Of a stretch of 64,000 nt of DNA, positions 53,962-63,212 are shown one piece after another. The position numbers and the translations under genes are program-made. The notes under the pieces were generated by a model, which was given only the letters and a program-made list of their open reading frames with translations, did not search any database and was not told the DNA's origin. This DNA comes from Agathobacter rectalis ATCC 33656. Its GTDB lineage: Bacteria > Bacillota > Clostridia > Lachnospirales > Lachnospiraceae. The stretch is taken from positions 1,737,501-1,801,500 of the forward strand of contig NC_012781.1 of assembly GCF_000020605.1 (NCBI RefSeq), read 5' to 3'. How positions within the stretch are numbered: the stretch's first letter is position 1; each line of letters starts with the position of its first letter.

Positions 53962-55116
53962 TTAGCGCCTTGTATATCTTCGCAGCATTGGTATCACCTC
54001 TGCCATAACTGATACAGCGTAATCAATTTCCTCCTGTGTGGTATTCACGCAAAAGCTGAATCTGATCGTGGAATCCAAAAGTGACGGCTTAAGCCCTATG
54101 CTCTTTAGTGTTGAACTGATTGCCGGTTTGTTTGATGAACATGCACTTCCTGCAGACACATATATCTGCCTGTCCTCAAGAGTATGAAGCATAACCTCCG
54201 CTCTCACACCATCTACGCTCACGCTTACCACATGAGGTGCATTTGTATGGTCTATGCGTCCGTTTACCGATACTCCGTCAATACGCTGCACTGACTCTAT
54301 AAAATGATCCCTAAGCTCATACATATGTGCTATTTTTTTATCAAAATCCGTGTAAATTTCCTCTGCTGCCACTCCAAGACCTGCATATGCAGGAACATTT
54401 TCCGTACCTGAGCGCATGCCCTTCTGTTGGCCGCCTCCGTATATAATCGGCTTGATTTTAGTCTTGTCCTTTATATATAAAAATCCGCTGCCCTTTGGTC
54501 CGTGAATCTTGTGTCCACTGACTGAAAGCATGTCTATATTCATGCGCTTTGGTCTGATTTCAAGCTTGCCGTAGGACTGTATGGCATCCACATGAAAAAG
54601 TGCGGCAGGATTTTTCTCTTTTATAGCTGCTCCCGCCTCCTCAATCGGCATGACTGCGCCAATCTCATTGTTTACATGCATAAGCGATACAAGAATTGTA
54701 TCCTCCCTTACAGCATTTTTCAGCTCTTCAACACTTATCACGCCGTCATGGTTTACAGGCAGATATGTGATTTCAAAGCCCTGCTCCTCCAGAAACTGCA
54801 TCACAGACAAAACCGATGCGTGCTCTACAGAAGATGTGATGATATGCCTTCCTGCACGCTTATTGGCCATTGCAGCACCTATTATTGCAGTATTATTCGA
54901 CTCTGTGCCGCCGGATGTAAATAGTATCTCCTTGTCCTGCACCCTGAGTGTCTTTGCAATCTTTTTCTTAGCATCATTAATATAATTTTCTGCCTCAACG
55001 CCCTTCATATGAAGTGATGAAGGATTACCGTAATCCTCTGTAAGCAGCTTATAAACTATATCTGCCGCTGCTTTTGAACATCTGGTTGTGGCAGAATTAT
55101 CCAAATATGCTTCCAT
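53962..55116 (-). CDS. Cysteine desulfurase (NifS/IscS family)
   Basis: 384 residues. It takes sulfur from cysteine with PLP and passes it on as a persulfide. The start YLDNSATTRCSKAA, the PLP lysine in SVSGHKIHGPKGSGFLY near 202, and the catalytic Cys in VSAGSACSSNKPAISSTLKSIG near 324 are all present. Lying directly before thiI, it is probably the dedicated sulfur donor for 4-thiouridine synthesis (compare NifZ-ThiI in Bacillus). It belongs to the prmA-rsmE-desulfurase-thiI run. Confidence 0.94.
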   Translation of the reverse strand: MEAYLDNSATTRCSKAAADIVYKLLTEDYGNPSSLHMKGVEAENYINDAKKKIAKTLRVQDKEILFTSGGTESNNTAIIGAAMANKRAGRHIITSSVEHASVLSVMQFLEEQGFEITYLPVNHDGVISVEELKNAVREDTILVSLMHVNNEIGAVMPIEEAGAAIKEKNPAALFHVDAIQSYGKLEIRPKRMNIDMLSVSGHKIHGPKGSGFLYIKDKTKIKPIIYGGGQQKGMRSGTENVPAYAGLGVAAEEIYTDFDKKIAHMYELRDHFIESVQRIDGVSVNGRIDHTNAPHVVSVSVDGVRAEVMLHTLEDRQIYVSAGSACSSNKPAISSTLKSIGLKPSLLDSTIRFSFCVNTTQEEIDYAVSVMAEVIPMLRRYTRR

Positions 55117-55162
55117 TTTTGCTCCTAACTTCTACTTCTTAACTGTTAAGTATCTCTATTGT

Positions 55163-55903
55163 CTATACATCCAAATTGTATACAAGCATGGCAAGTGCAG
55201 CAAGTCCTGCTGTCTCCGTGCGTAAAATCCTGCGTCCCAAGCTTATTCTGTGCATTGTAGCATGCTCATCCACAAGTGCTATCTCCTCCGGTGCAAAGCC
55301 GCCCTCAGGACCCACGACAACACCGATAGTCTGACCAGCCTTAAGCTGCCCCATTATCTCTCTTGTCGCATCCATGCCACGCTCATTCTCATATGGCACC
55401 AGCGTGCTGTCAAGCTCTGAAGCGATTTTCAAAGCTTCCTTGTATGTAACCGGCTGCTTCACAGTGGGAATCACAGTGCGCTTTGACTGCTTTGCTGCGC
55501 TCTCAGCAATAGCCTGCCATCTCTGCAGCTTTTTTGCTGCCTTTTTTTCATCCAGCTTTACCACACAGTTTTTCATGGCAACCGGTACTATCTCAGATAC
55601 ACCAAGCTCCACAGCCTTTTGAATAATAAGCTCCATCTTATCGCCCTTTGGCAGCCCCTGATACAGCACGATGTGATTGTCAAGCTCTGTGCCTGTCTCA
55701 TCTGCACTGTCAATAGCTGCGATGACCTCATCATCCAGAACCGATGATATGTGACAGAAATATGCCTGTCCGGATTTTGAGCTTACTCTTATTTTTTCCC
55801 CGTTTTTCATGCGCAGTACATTCTTTATGTGATTTACGTCACCTCCGGTGATTGAGATGCTGTCAGAATGAACCTGCTCTTCCTCTACAAAAAACTGATA
55901 CAT
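55163..55903 (-). CDS. rsmE: 16S rRNA m3U1498 methyltransferase RsmE
   Basis: 246 residues with a SPOUT fold. The N-terminal PUA-like domain reads GGDVNHIKNVLRMKNGEKIRV; QKAVELGVSEIVPV and the knot motif GVVVGPEGGFAPEEIALV near 198, then SLGRRILRTETAGLAALAML, are the family's SAM site. It follows prmA by 11 bases, the usual Firmicute pairing. Confidence 0.96.
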   Translation of the reverse strand: MYQFFVEEEQVHSDSISITGGDVNHIKNVLRMKNGEKIRVSSKSGQAYFCHISSVLDDEVIAAIDSADETGTELDNHIVLYQGLPKGDKMELIIQKAVELGVSEIVPVAMKNCVVKLDEKKAAKKLQRWQAIAESAAKQSKRTVIPTVKQPVTYKEALKIASELDSTLVPYENERGMDATREIMGQLKAGQTIGVVVGPEGGFAPEEIALVDEHATMHRISLGRRILRTETAGLAALAMLVYNLDV

Positions 55904-55914
55904 AATCCACCAAA

Positions 55915-56886
55915 CTATTTAGTCAGCTTCTGCGCAGTGATATTGACCCATTCACCCTGATGATTGATTTCTATCACCTTAAGCCCCGCTGCTTCGATAG
56001 CCTCTTTAACTTCATTTTCCTTGAAATCTATGATACCCGATGTGATGAAATATCCGCCTTCCTTTAACCTGTCAGGAATAACAGGTGCCATAGGAATGAT
56101 GACATCAGCAAGGATATTTGCAACAACGATATCATATTTTTCTGTACCGACCTTCTTTTGAAGCTCTGTATCATCTATGAGATTGCCGACATAAAACGTG
56201 CCAAGCTTCTCATCCAGATGATTGACCTGCATATTGTCACGCGTAGAAATCATGCAGTCAGCATCAAGGTCAGTACCTACAACCTCCTTTGCACCAAGCT
56301 TTAAAGCTACAATTGAAAGGATTCCGCTTCCACAGCCCACATCAAGCACTGTAGGTGCTTCCTTTGCGCCCTCAATATACTTGATAAGCTGCTTGATACA
56401 AAGCTGTGTTGTCTCGTGCTTTCCTGTACCAAAGGAGATTCCCGGATCAATTTCTATCATAAATTTATCCGCATCCTCAGGCTTTACCTCTTCCCATGTA
56501 GGCTTAATCAATATATCACCGATTGTAAATGATGAAAAATACTTCTTCCAGTTATTAATCCAGTCGAGATCCTCTGTCTCAGATGACGAAATTACACCGC
56601 TTCCCACATCAACAGTATCTCTTAAATCCTCAAGTCCAAGCTTTACCTTTCTAAGCATATCTGACTGATCACTGCCATCATCCTCAATATAAAAGCTGAC
56701 ATGGCTTATGCCCTCATCCGGAGGCAGCTCCGGCAGAAAATCAATAAACATATCCGCCTGGTCCTCTTTGGTCAGGGGAATATTGTCCTCAATCTCGATT
56801 CCCTCGATACCAAGCTCCATAAGCATGCTGCTCATGAAATCCTCAGCCGCGGTTGTTGTCTCAATCGTGTATTTCTTCCACTTCAT
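55915..56886 (-). CDS. prmA: Ribosomal protein L11 methyltransferase
   Basis: 323 residues, the family norm. PrmA trimethylates ribosomal protein L11. The N-terminal L11-recognition domain (about 1-110) is followed by the SAM domain with DPGISFGTGKHETTQLCI, VLDVGCGSGILSIVALKLGA near 180, GTDLDADC, and VVANILADVIIPM carrying the catalytic N-x-L-x motif. GAGAGG precedes the ATG. It has its own promoter, and sits downstream of the heat-shock operon, as in many Firmicutes. Confidence 0.96.
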   Translation of the reverse strand: MKWKKYTIETTTAAEDFMSSMLMELGIEGIEIEDNIPLTKEDQADMFIDFLPELPPDEGISHVSFYIEDDGSDQSDMLRKVKLGLEDLRDTVDVGSGVISSSETEDLDWINNWKKYFSSFTIGDILIKPTWEEVKPEDADKFMIEIDPGISFGTGKHETTQLCIKQLIKYIEGAKEAPTVLDVGCGSGILSIVALKLGAKEVVGTDLDADCMISTRDNMQVNHLDEKLGTFYVGNLIDDTELQKKVGTEKYDIVVANILADVIIPMAPVIPDRLKEGGYFITSGIIDFKENEVKEAIEAAGLKVIEINHQGEWVNITAQKLTK

Positions 56887-56913
56887 ATAAAAATCCTCTC
56901 TTAATAAAATAGA

Positions 56914-56942
56914 TATATAGTATAAATACAGTTTTATTTCAA
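56914..56942 (-). promoter_or_regulatory. Promoter of the prmA operon
   Basis: On the minus strand TTGAAA (56937-56942), 17 bases, TATATA (56914-56919), about 28 bases before the start codon. Confidence 0.65.
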
Positions 56943-56963
56943 AACATTTCCGTACATTTTACA

Positions 56964-56983
56964 AGGCAGTCATACGACTGCCT
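56964..56983. repeat. 8-bp inverted repeat upstream of the prmA promoter
   Basis: AGGCAGTC and GACTGCCT flank ATAC, 21 bases upstream of the prmA -35. There is no T-run, so it may be a regulator site or a leftover hairpin. Confidence 0.5.
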
Positions 56984-57055
56984 CCACAACTTATCTCATA
57001 TAATACCATAAAAATGTGCTGTATAAAAGCCCCATTTTTTTATACGTAAAAATAG

Positions 57056-57085
57056 CCTAAAAAATGCCCCGCCACACATGGCGGG
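57056..57085 (-). terminator. Terminator of the heat-shock operon
   Basis: CCCGCCA pairs with TGGCGGG around a 4-base loop, followed on the minus strand by CATTTTTTAGG, about 35 bases after the dnaJ stop. Confidence 0.9.
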
Positions 57086-57121
57086 ACATATATTATAGGA
57101 CATCTATTACAGATCATCTAT

Positions 57122-58290
57122 TTACAGATCGTCCAAAGACTCCTTGAGCTTATCCATAAATCCTTTTTTCTTTTTAGAATCAGTAGAAGCTCCGCCCTCC
57201 TTGGTCAGAGAACCGCCTGAAAGCTCATCAAACTTCTTAAGAGCCTCCTTAGCATCCTTAGACAGACCTGTAGGCGTATTGACAACAAGTGTGACATAAT
57301 GGTCACCTCTTATTGCTTTATTTCTTGTTGAAGGAACACCCTTGCCCTTTAAGCGGATACGTGTACCTGTCTGTGTACCCGGTGCAACTGTGTATATAAT
57401 ATCTCCATCAACAGTCTTGATTCTTATATCTCCACCTAAGGCTGCAATAGCATACGAGATGGATGCCTTTGAAAAGATATTAACATCCTGACGCTCAAAA
57501 TCCCTGCTGCCTGAAACAATAACTTCAACAAGAAGATCTCCACGCGGTCCGCCATTTATGCCCGGCTCGCCGTATTCACGTATTCTGACACACTGTCCAT
57601 TATCTATACCGGCTGGAATCTCAACAGTCTTTCTGACCTTCTTGGTATTGTAGCCTGTACCGTGACATGTAGGACACTTATCCTTTACTACCTTGCCCGA
57701 ACCACCGCAGGATGGACATGTTGTGACATTCTGCACTACACCAAACAGAGACTGACTCTGTCTGACAACCTTACCTGTACCATTACACTGGGTACATGTC
57801 TCAGGAGATGTGCCCGGCTTAGCTCCGTTGCCGCCACAGGTAGAGCATGTCTCCTTATAGTTGAATTCAAGCTCCTTTGTGCAGCCAAATATAGCTTCCT
57901 CAAAAGAAATTCTTACACTGAGACGGACATTTGCACCCTGTGCAGGACCATTTCTTCTGCCACTGCTTCTTCCACCTCCGAAGAAATCTCCGAAAATGTC
58001 ACCAAAAATATCCCCATATCCATGCCTGAGAAATCAAAGCCACCGGCTCCGCCGCCTGTGCCATCAAATGCTGCATGACCGAACTGATCATACTGGCGTC
58101 TCTTATCCGGATCAGACAATACGGCATAGGCCTCCTGAGCCTCCTTAAACTTCTCCTCACACTCTTTATCACCCGGATGAATGTCAGGATGATATTTCTT
58201 TGCCTGCTGTCTGAAGGCTTTTTTAATCTCTGCATCTGTAGCGGTCTTAGATACTCCTAATACCTCATAATAATCTCTTTTTTCTGCCAT
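57122..58290 (-). pseudogene. dnaJ: Chaperone DnaJ, frameshifted in a G run
   Basis: The start ([22 protein letters not shown] domain with HPD at [10 protein letters not shown]) is in one frame to 57913. The rest is in another frame that is open from 57122 past the break. At 58012-58015 the minus strand has ATGGGGATATT; adding one G restores [19 protein letters not shown], the expected Gly/Phe region. The restored protein would be 389 residues with all four zinc motifs (CSTCGGNG, CTQCNGTG, CPSCGGSG, CPTCHGTG). As written, translation stops after about 125 residues, leaving the J domain plus an out-of-frame tail. Either a homopolymer sequencing error, a real loss, or slippage-rescued expression. 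Last gene of hrcA-grpE-dnaK-dnaJ. Confidence 0.92.
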
Positions 58291-58322
58291 AATTGAAAAT
58301 TCCTTTTATTATACAACTAATT

Positions 58323-58352
58323 CGCAAGGCCGGCCAAGCGGCCAACCTTGCG
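58323..58352 (-). promoter_or_regulatory. GC-rich hairpin between dnaK and dnaJ
   Basis: CGCAAGG (58323-58329) pairs with CCTTGCG (58346-58352), with an inner GGCC/GGCC stem and AAGC loop. No T-run follows on the minus strand. It could block exonucleases or be a processing site, giving more dnaK than dnaJ message. Confidence 0.6.
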
Positions 58353-58446
58353 AGTAATTTTACTTACGCAGCCATTATGATGCTTTGATTGATAACCCAA
58401 ATTACAGGTCATTAATTCTCATATCATTATGGCAGCATCTGTTTAA

Positions 58447-60360
<1,914 letters not shown>

Positions 60361-60489
60361 CTATTAAATATAGTGTTTTTACATGTTTAATATATTTGTA
60401 ACCATCCGTTGTCTCACATGAATCCCTTAAATGCTGTCTGCATTCATATAAATCTGATTCACTGCCATGCCGGATAGATGTACACATCA

Positions 60490-61155
60490 TTACTGTACTA
60501 CCGATACCATGCTGTGGCGTACCACTGAATCCTTGTACATATAGCCCTTCTGAAGCTCCTGTGCTACGGTGCCTGACTCAAGCTCATCATTTTCAACCTG
60601 CATCACTGCATTGTGGAAATCAGGATCAAACTCCTGTCCTACGCACTCTATTGGCTTTACACCTGCAGCATCAAGCTCTGTGAGCATCTGCTTGTAGACC
60701 TTATCCATACCTGTGATAAAAGGATCATCCTTCTTATCATCCGGTACTGCTGCAAGACCTCTCTCGAAATTGTCGATTACAGGAAGGATTTTCTCAACTA
60801 TTGTCTTTGCTCCCATGTCAAACATCTGGGATTTTTCCTTCTCACTTCTCTTGCGGAAGTTCTCGAACTCTGCCATCTGTCTTTTCAGACGGTCGTTAAG
60901 CTCTTCTATCTGCTCATCCTTCTTGTCTTTTTTCTTTTTCTTGAAGAGACCTTTCTTTTCATCTGACTTATCATCTGCTTTTGCATCTGCATCAGCTAAA
61001 GCATCATCATCTGATTCAGTTTCATTAATATCTGTATCTTTTGCTTCTTCGGCTGCCTGAGTGCTTTCCTCATCAGCTCCTTCAATCTCTATCTCTTCTG
61101 CTTTGCTTTCTGCAGTCTCATTGTCGATTGCTTCTTTTTTAATATCCTCTGGCAT
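60490..61155 (-). CDS. grpE: Nucleotide exchange factor GrpE
   Basis: 221 residues. A long acidic, Lys/Glu-rich N-terminus (about 1-85) is followed by the coiled-coil dimer region (LNDRLKRQMAEFENFRKRSEKEKS) and the beta domain (VGQEFDPDFHNAVMQVEND, VAQELQKGYMYKDSVVRHSMVSVVQ), all standard. It speeds ADP release from DnaK. It starts 14 bases after hrcA, with GGAAGGTGG upstream of the ATG. Confidence 0.97.
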   Translation of the reverse strand: MPEDIKKEAIDNETAESKAEEIEIEGADEESTQAAEEAKDTDINETESDDDALADADAKADDKSDEKKGLFKKKKKDKKDEQIEELNDRLKRQMAEFENFRKRSEKEKSQMFDMGAKTIVEKILPVIDNFERGLAAVPDDKKDDPFITGMDKVYKQMLTELDAAGVKPIECVGQEFDPDFHNAVMQVENDELESGTVAQELQKGYMYKDSVVRHSMVSVVQ

Positions 61156-61169
61156 TTTTGACCACCTTC

Positions 61170-62252
61170 CTATGTTTCATCCTCAGACTTCTTATAAATT
61201 CCATCTAACTGGGATTTAAGAGTCTTTAGATTATCCATTACTTTTTCATAATCCATACGCTTTGGTCCGACAATTCCTATCGTGCCCTTTACGCCCTCAC
61301 CCAGATCATATGTCGCAGTGACAACACTGCAGTCCTTCATGGTCTGGATTGGAGATTCATTTCCTATATAAACCTGAATGCCTGTTCCATTGTCCTTCTT
61401 CTCGGAATCGGATAGGGATTCAGTAACAAGGCTTGCTAGCTCTTCCTTTTCCTCAAATGCTGACAAAAGTGTCGCTGCATTATTGGAATCCGAAAGCTCA
61501 GGATACTTCAGAATATTTGTCGCTCCGCTGGTGTAAATCTTAAGATCCTCACTCTCAGCAAAGGTCTGTGCCAATGCATCAATCACATCAGAGACAATTC
61601 CTGAATGAATACCGGCTCTCTCCTTTATGCTTGCAATGTTTCCAAGATTAATCTCGTTCATTGCGAGTCCGTTTAATGAGGTGTTAAGCAGAATGTTGAG
61701 CTTAAGTATCGTCTCATTGTCAAGCGGCTCATATAAATCAAGCATCTTGTTTCTGACCATATTATTGTTCATAACAATTACTGCAAGCAGGTGCTGGTCG
61801 TCAACCTGTGAAAGCTGGATGAATTTCACCTTGTTGTGATTGACATCCGGTGCAGAAACAAGTGTGGCATAATTAGTATTGTTTGCAAGTACCTTTGCCG
61901 CCTGCTTTAACACCTGCTCCATCTTCTCGGTATTTTCAATGACCAGCTCCTTCATATCAGAAAGTTCTTTTTCCTTCTTATCATTGGTCTCTATAAGATG
62001 GTCTACATATAATCTGTAGCCCTTATCCGAAGGAATTCTTCCTGCTGAGGTATGTGGCTGTACTATATAGCCCATCTCCTCTAAGTCGCTCATCTCATTT
62101 CTGATTGTTGCCGAGCTCAGATTAAGATCTGTATATTTTGAAATTGTACGTGAGCCAACCGGCTCTCCTGTGGCGAGATAATTGCGGATGATTGCATCCA
62201 GTATGGTAAGCTGTCTCTCGCTCAACTCTAGTTCTTTGTTTTCATTTTCCAT
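61170..62252 (-). CDS. hrcA: Heat-inducible transcription repressor HrcA
   Basis: 360 residues. The N-terminal winged helix is clear: LSERQLTILDAIIRNYLATGEPVGSRTISKYTDLNLSSATIRNEMSDLEEMGYI; the GAF-like body and C-terminal dimer region follow (TATYDLGEGVKGTIGIVGPKRMDYEKVM). HrcA binds CIRCE operators and represses the heat-shock operon, with GroEL as co-factor; two CIRCE sites lie just upstream, so it controls itself. GGAG lies ten bases before the ATG. First gene of hrcA-grpE-dnaK-dnaJ. Confidence 0.97.
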   Translation of the reverse strand: MENENKELELSERQLTILDAIIRNYLATGEPVGSRTISKYTDLNLSSATIRNEMSDLEEMGYIVQPHTSAGRIPSDKGYRLYVDHLIETNDKKEKELSDMKELVIENTEKMEQVLKQAAKVLANNTNYATLVSAPDVNHNKVKFIQLSQVDDQHLLAVIVMNNNMVRNKMLDLYEPLDNETILKLNILLNTSLNGLAMNEINLGNIASIKERAGIHSGIVSDVIDALAQTFAESEDLKIYTSGATNILKYPELSDSNNAATLLSAFEEKEELASLVTESLSDSEKKDNGTGIQVYIGNESPIQTMKDCSVVTATYDLGEGVKGTIGIVGPKRMDYEKVMDNLKTLKSQLDGIYKKSEDET

Positions 62253-62289
62253 TGGTCACACGCTCCATCTGAAGTATGCTTTTAATTTG

Positions 62290-62316
62290 TTAGCACTCTG
62301 TATTTTGGAGTGCTAA
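62290..62316. promoter_or_regulatory. CIRCE operator, perfect copy
   Basis: TTAGCACTC-N9-GAGTGCTAA with no mismatch. It lies in the 5' untranslated region, about ten bases after the predicted start of hrcA transcription. Confidence 0.97.
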
Positions 62317-62332
62317 TTTTTTATCTGTACAT

Positions 62333-62361
62333 AACATACCACCACCTATTAGCAATGTCAA
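62333..62361 (-). promoter_or_regulatory. Promoter of the heat-shock operon
   Basis: On the minus strand TTGACA (62356-62361), 17 bases, TATGTT (62333-62338). The -35 lies inside the second CIRCE element. Confidence 0.8.
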
Positions 62362-62375
62362 CCCTCGAGTGCTAA
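62349..62375. promoter_or_regulatory. Second, degenerate CIRCE operator
   Basis: TTAGCAATG-N9-GAGTGCTAA: one perfect arm, the other with two mismatches, and the spacing exact. It overlaps the -35 box, so bound HrcA would block polymerase directly. Confidence 0.8.
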
Positions 62376-62516
62376 TTTTTTTAATAAAATTTTTGAAACC
62401 CTTGATTTTACTGGGGTTTCAGGCTTTATTAATTTTCTATTAAATTGATTTTGGCGGTATTTACACCACTTTTACACCATTTTTCAATTTTTCATTTCAT
62501 GCTTAGCATCAAATGA
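62376..62516. other. Non-coding stretch with short repeats upstream of hrcA
   Basis: Holds an inverted repeat TGAAACCC/GGGTTTCA (62394-62401, 62414-62421) and two TTTACACCA direct repeats 11 bp apart (62460-62468, 62471-62479). Read on the minus strand, the latter lie in a short open stretch ending in two stop codons, reminiscent of the tail of a phage-type integrase gene. That resemblance is weak; I assign no gene. Confidence 0.4.
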
Positions 62517-62558
62517 TACAAAAAAGCAGTCGATCCTAAATGTGAAAGACTGCTTTAT
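62517..62558 (-). terminator. Terminator after the toxin-antitoxin remnant
   Basis: AAAGCAGTC (62523-62531) pairs with 62548-62556, with a T-run on the minus strand. It follows the toxin remnant by about 12 bases. Confidence 0.8.
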
Positions 62559-62568
62559 ATCATATTTC

Positions 62569-62705
62569 TTATTGCTTTGTGTGTATATTTAGCTGATTGT
62601 CTATATCCCTTCCTGCATACATTACTCTAAGTATTGTTACAACCATTCAAAAATTCCTCTCAAATCACTGTCAGCCTGTTCTGATACTTCTATCTCATAT
62701 ATCAT
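62569..62705 (-). pseudogene. Broken RelE/ParE-type toxin gene
   Basis: The start at 62705 overlaps the antitoxin stop (ATGA), as in intact modules, and gives MIYEIEVSEQADSDLRGIFEW, the N-terminus of RelE/ParE toxins, before a stop. The next frame then gives VVTILRVMYAGRDIDNQLN, the C-terminal strand and tail of the same family (compare xRVxYxxRDxxxxL), ending at 62569. The middle ~50 residues are missing and the frames do not join, so the toxin is inactive. Confidence 0.75.
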
Positions 62706-62902
62706 AAGCCATAATCTTTGCGAATATCAGAAAAGGCTTTCTTAGCATTTTTTGTCCGTCCAGCCTGCATATCCGCATATCCCTTCTCTAATTTTTCATT
62801 AAACTCTATCTCTGATAATGCGCTGATATCAACAGGTCTGGCAGATGGTATTTTTACTTCAAACGGAAGACCTCTCTGTAAGATAATCTGCATATAAAAC
62901 AT
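62702..62902 (-). pseudogene. N-terminally truncated RelB/DinJ-type antitoxin
   Basis: Up to 66 residues: QIILQRGLPFEVKIPSARP, then ALSEIEFNEKLEKGYADMQAGRTKNAKKAFSDIRKDYGL. This matches the second half of RelB/DinJ antitoxins, including the toxin-wrapping C-terminus. The N-terminal DNA-binding ribbon-helix-helix half is absent; upstream in frame there are only six unrelated codons after a stop. AAGGAG lies 9 bases before the second ATG (62893), so a short protein may still be made. With its toxin destroyed it is probably a relic. Confidence 0.65.
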
Positions 62903-62960
62903 CTCCTTCCTGCCATATTTTTATGTTATGCAAAACCTCCGAACGGCTTTAGGCCATAAA

Positions 62961-63212
62961 TCAGTTATTATTATTCCTAATCAAAATCTGTATGATTTTA
63001 TCATAATTTTCCGGTCTGTGTGGAAACGTACAGTCTGTACATACCTTGATTTTTTTGCCATTCTTCTCTATGTAGGTCTTACTTCCGGGACAGTTTGGCA
63101 TACTATACATAGGACAATAACAAAACAGACAATTAAAGTCATCCGAAAGTCCCTTGTGACACGGAAAATATTTGCAATCTGTGTTTTTAAAGTATTTATA
63201 AGAGTTTTCCAT
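62961..63212 (-). CDS. Cys-rich small metal-binding protein beside cobyrinate synthase
   Basis: 83 residues from the ATG at 63212. Nine Cys and several His are arranged as CKYFPCHKG, CLFCYCPMY, NCPG and CTDCTFPH, matching the 'cysteine-rich small domain' family, a probable metal-binding fold often found next to or fused with cobalamin-synthesis genes. AAGGA seven bases upstream sets the start; an ATG seven codons earlier is less well placed. It overlaps the end of the cobyrinate synthase gene by 17 bases, supporting a linked role, perhaps in cobalt handling. The exact function is not known. Confidence 0.8.
   Translation of the reverse strand: MENSYKYFKNTDCKYFPCHKGLSDDFNCLFCYCPMYSMPNCPGSKTYIEKNGKKIKVCTDCTFPHRPENYDKIIQILIRNNNN

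Noticed and set aside
57122-57736. Separate short DnaJ-like zinc protein
   Set aside because: Its frame continues upstream without a stop to the break near 58013, so it is the second half of the frameshifted dnaJ.
62376-62516. Tail of a phage-type integrase gene
   Set aside because: Only about 18 codons could be read and the resemblance is generic; not enough to call a gene or attachment site.
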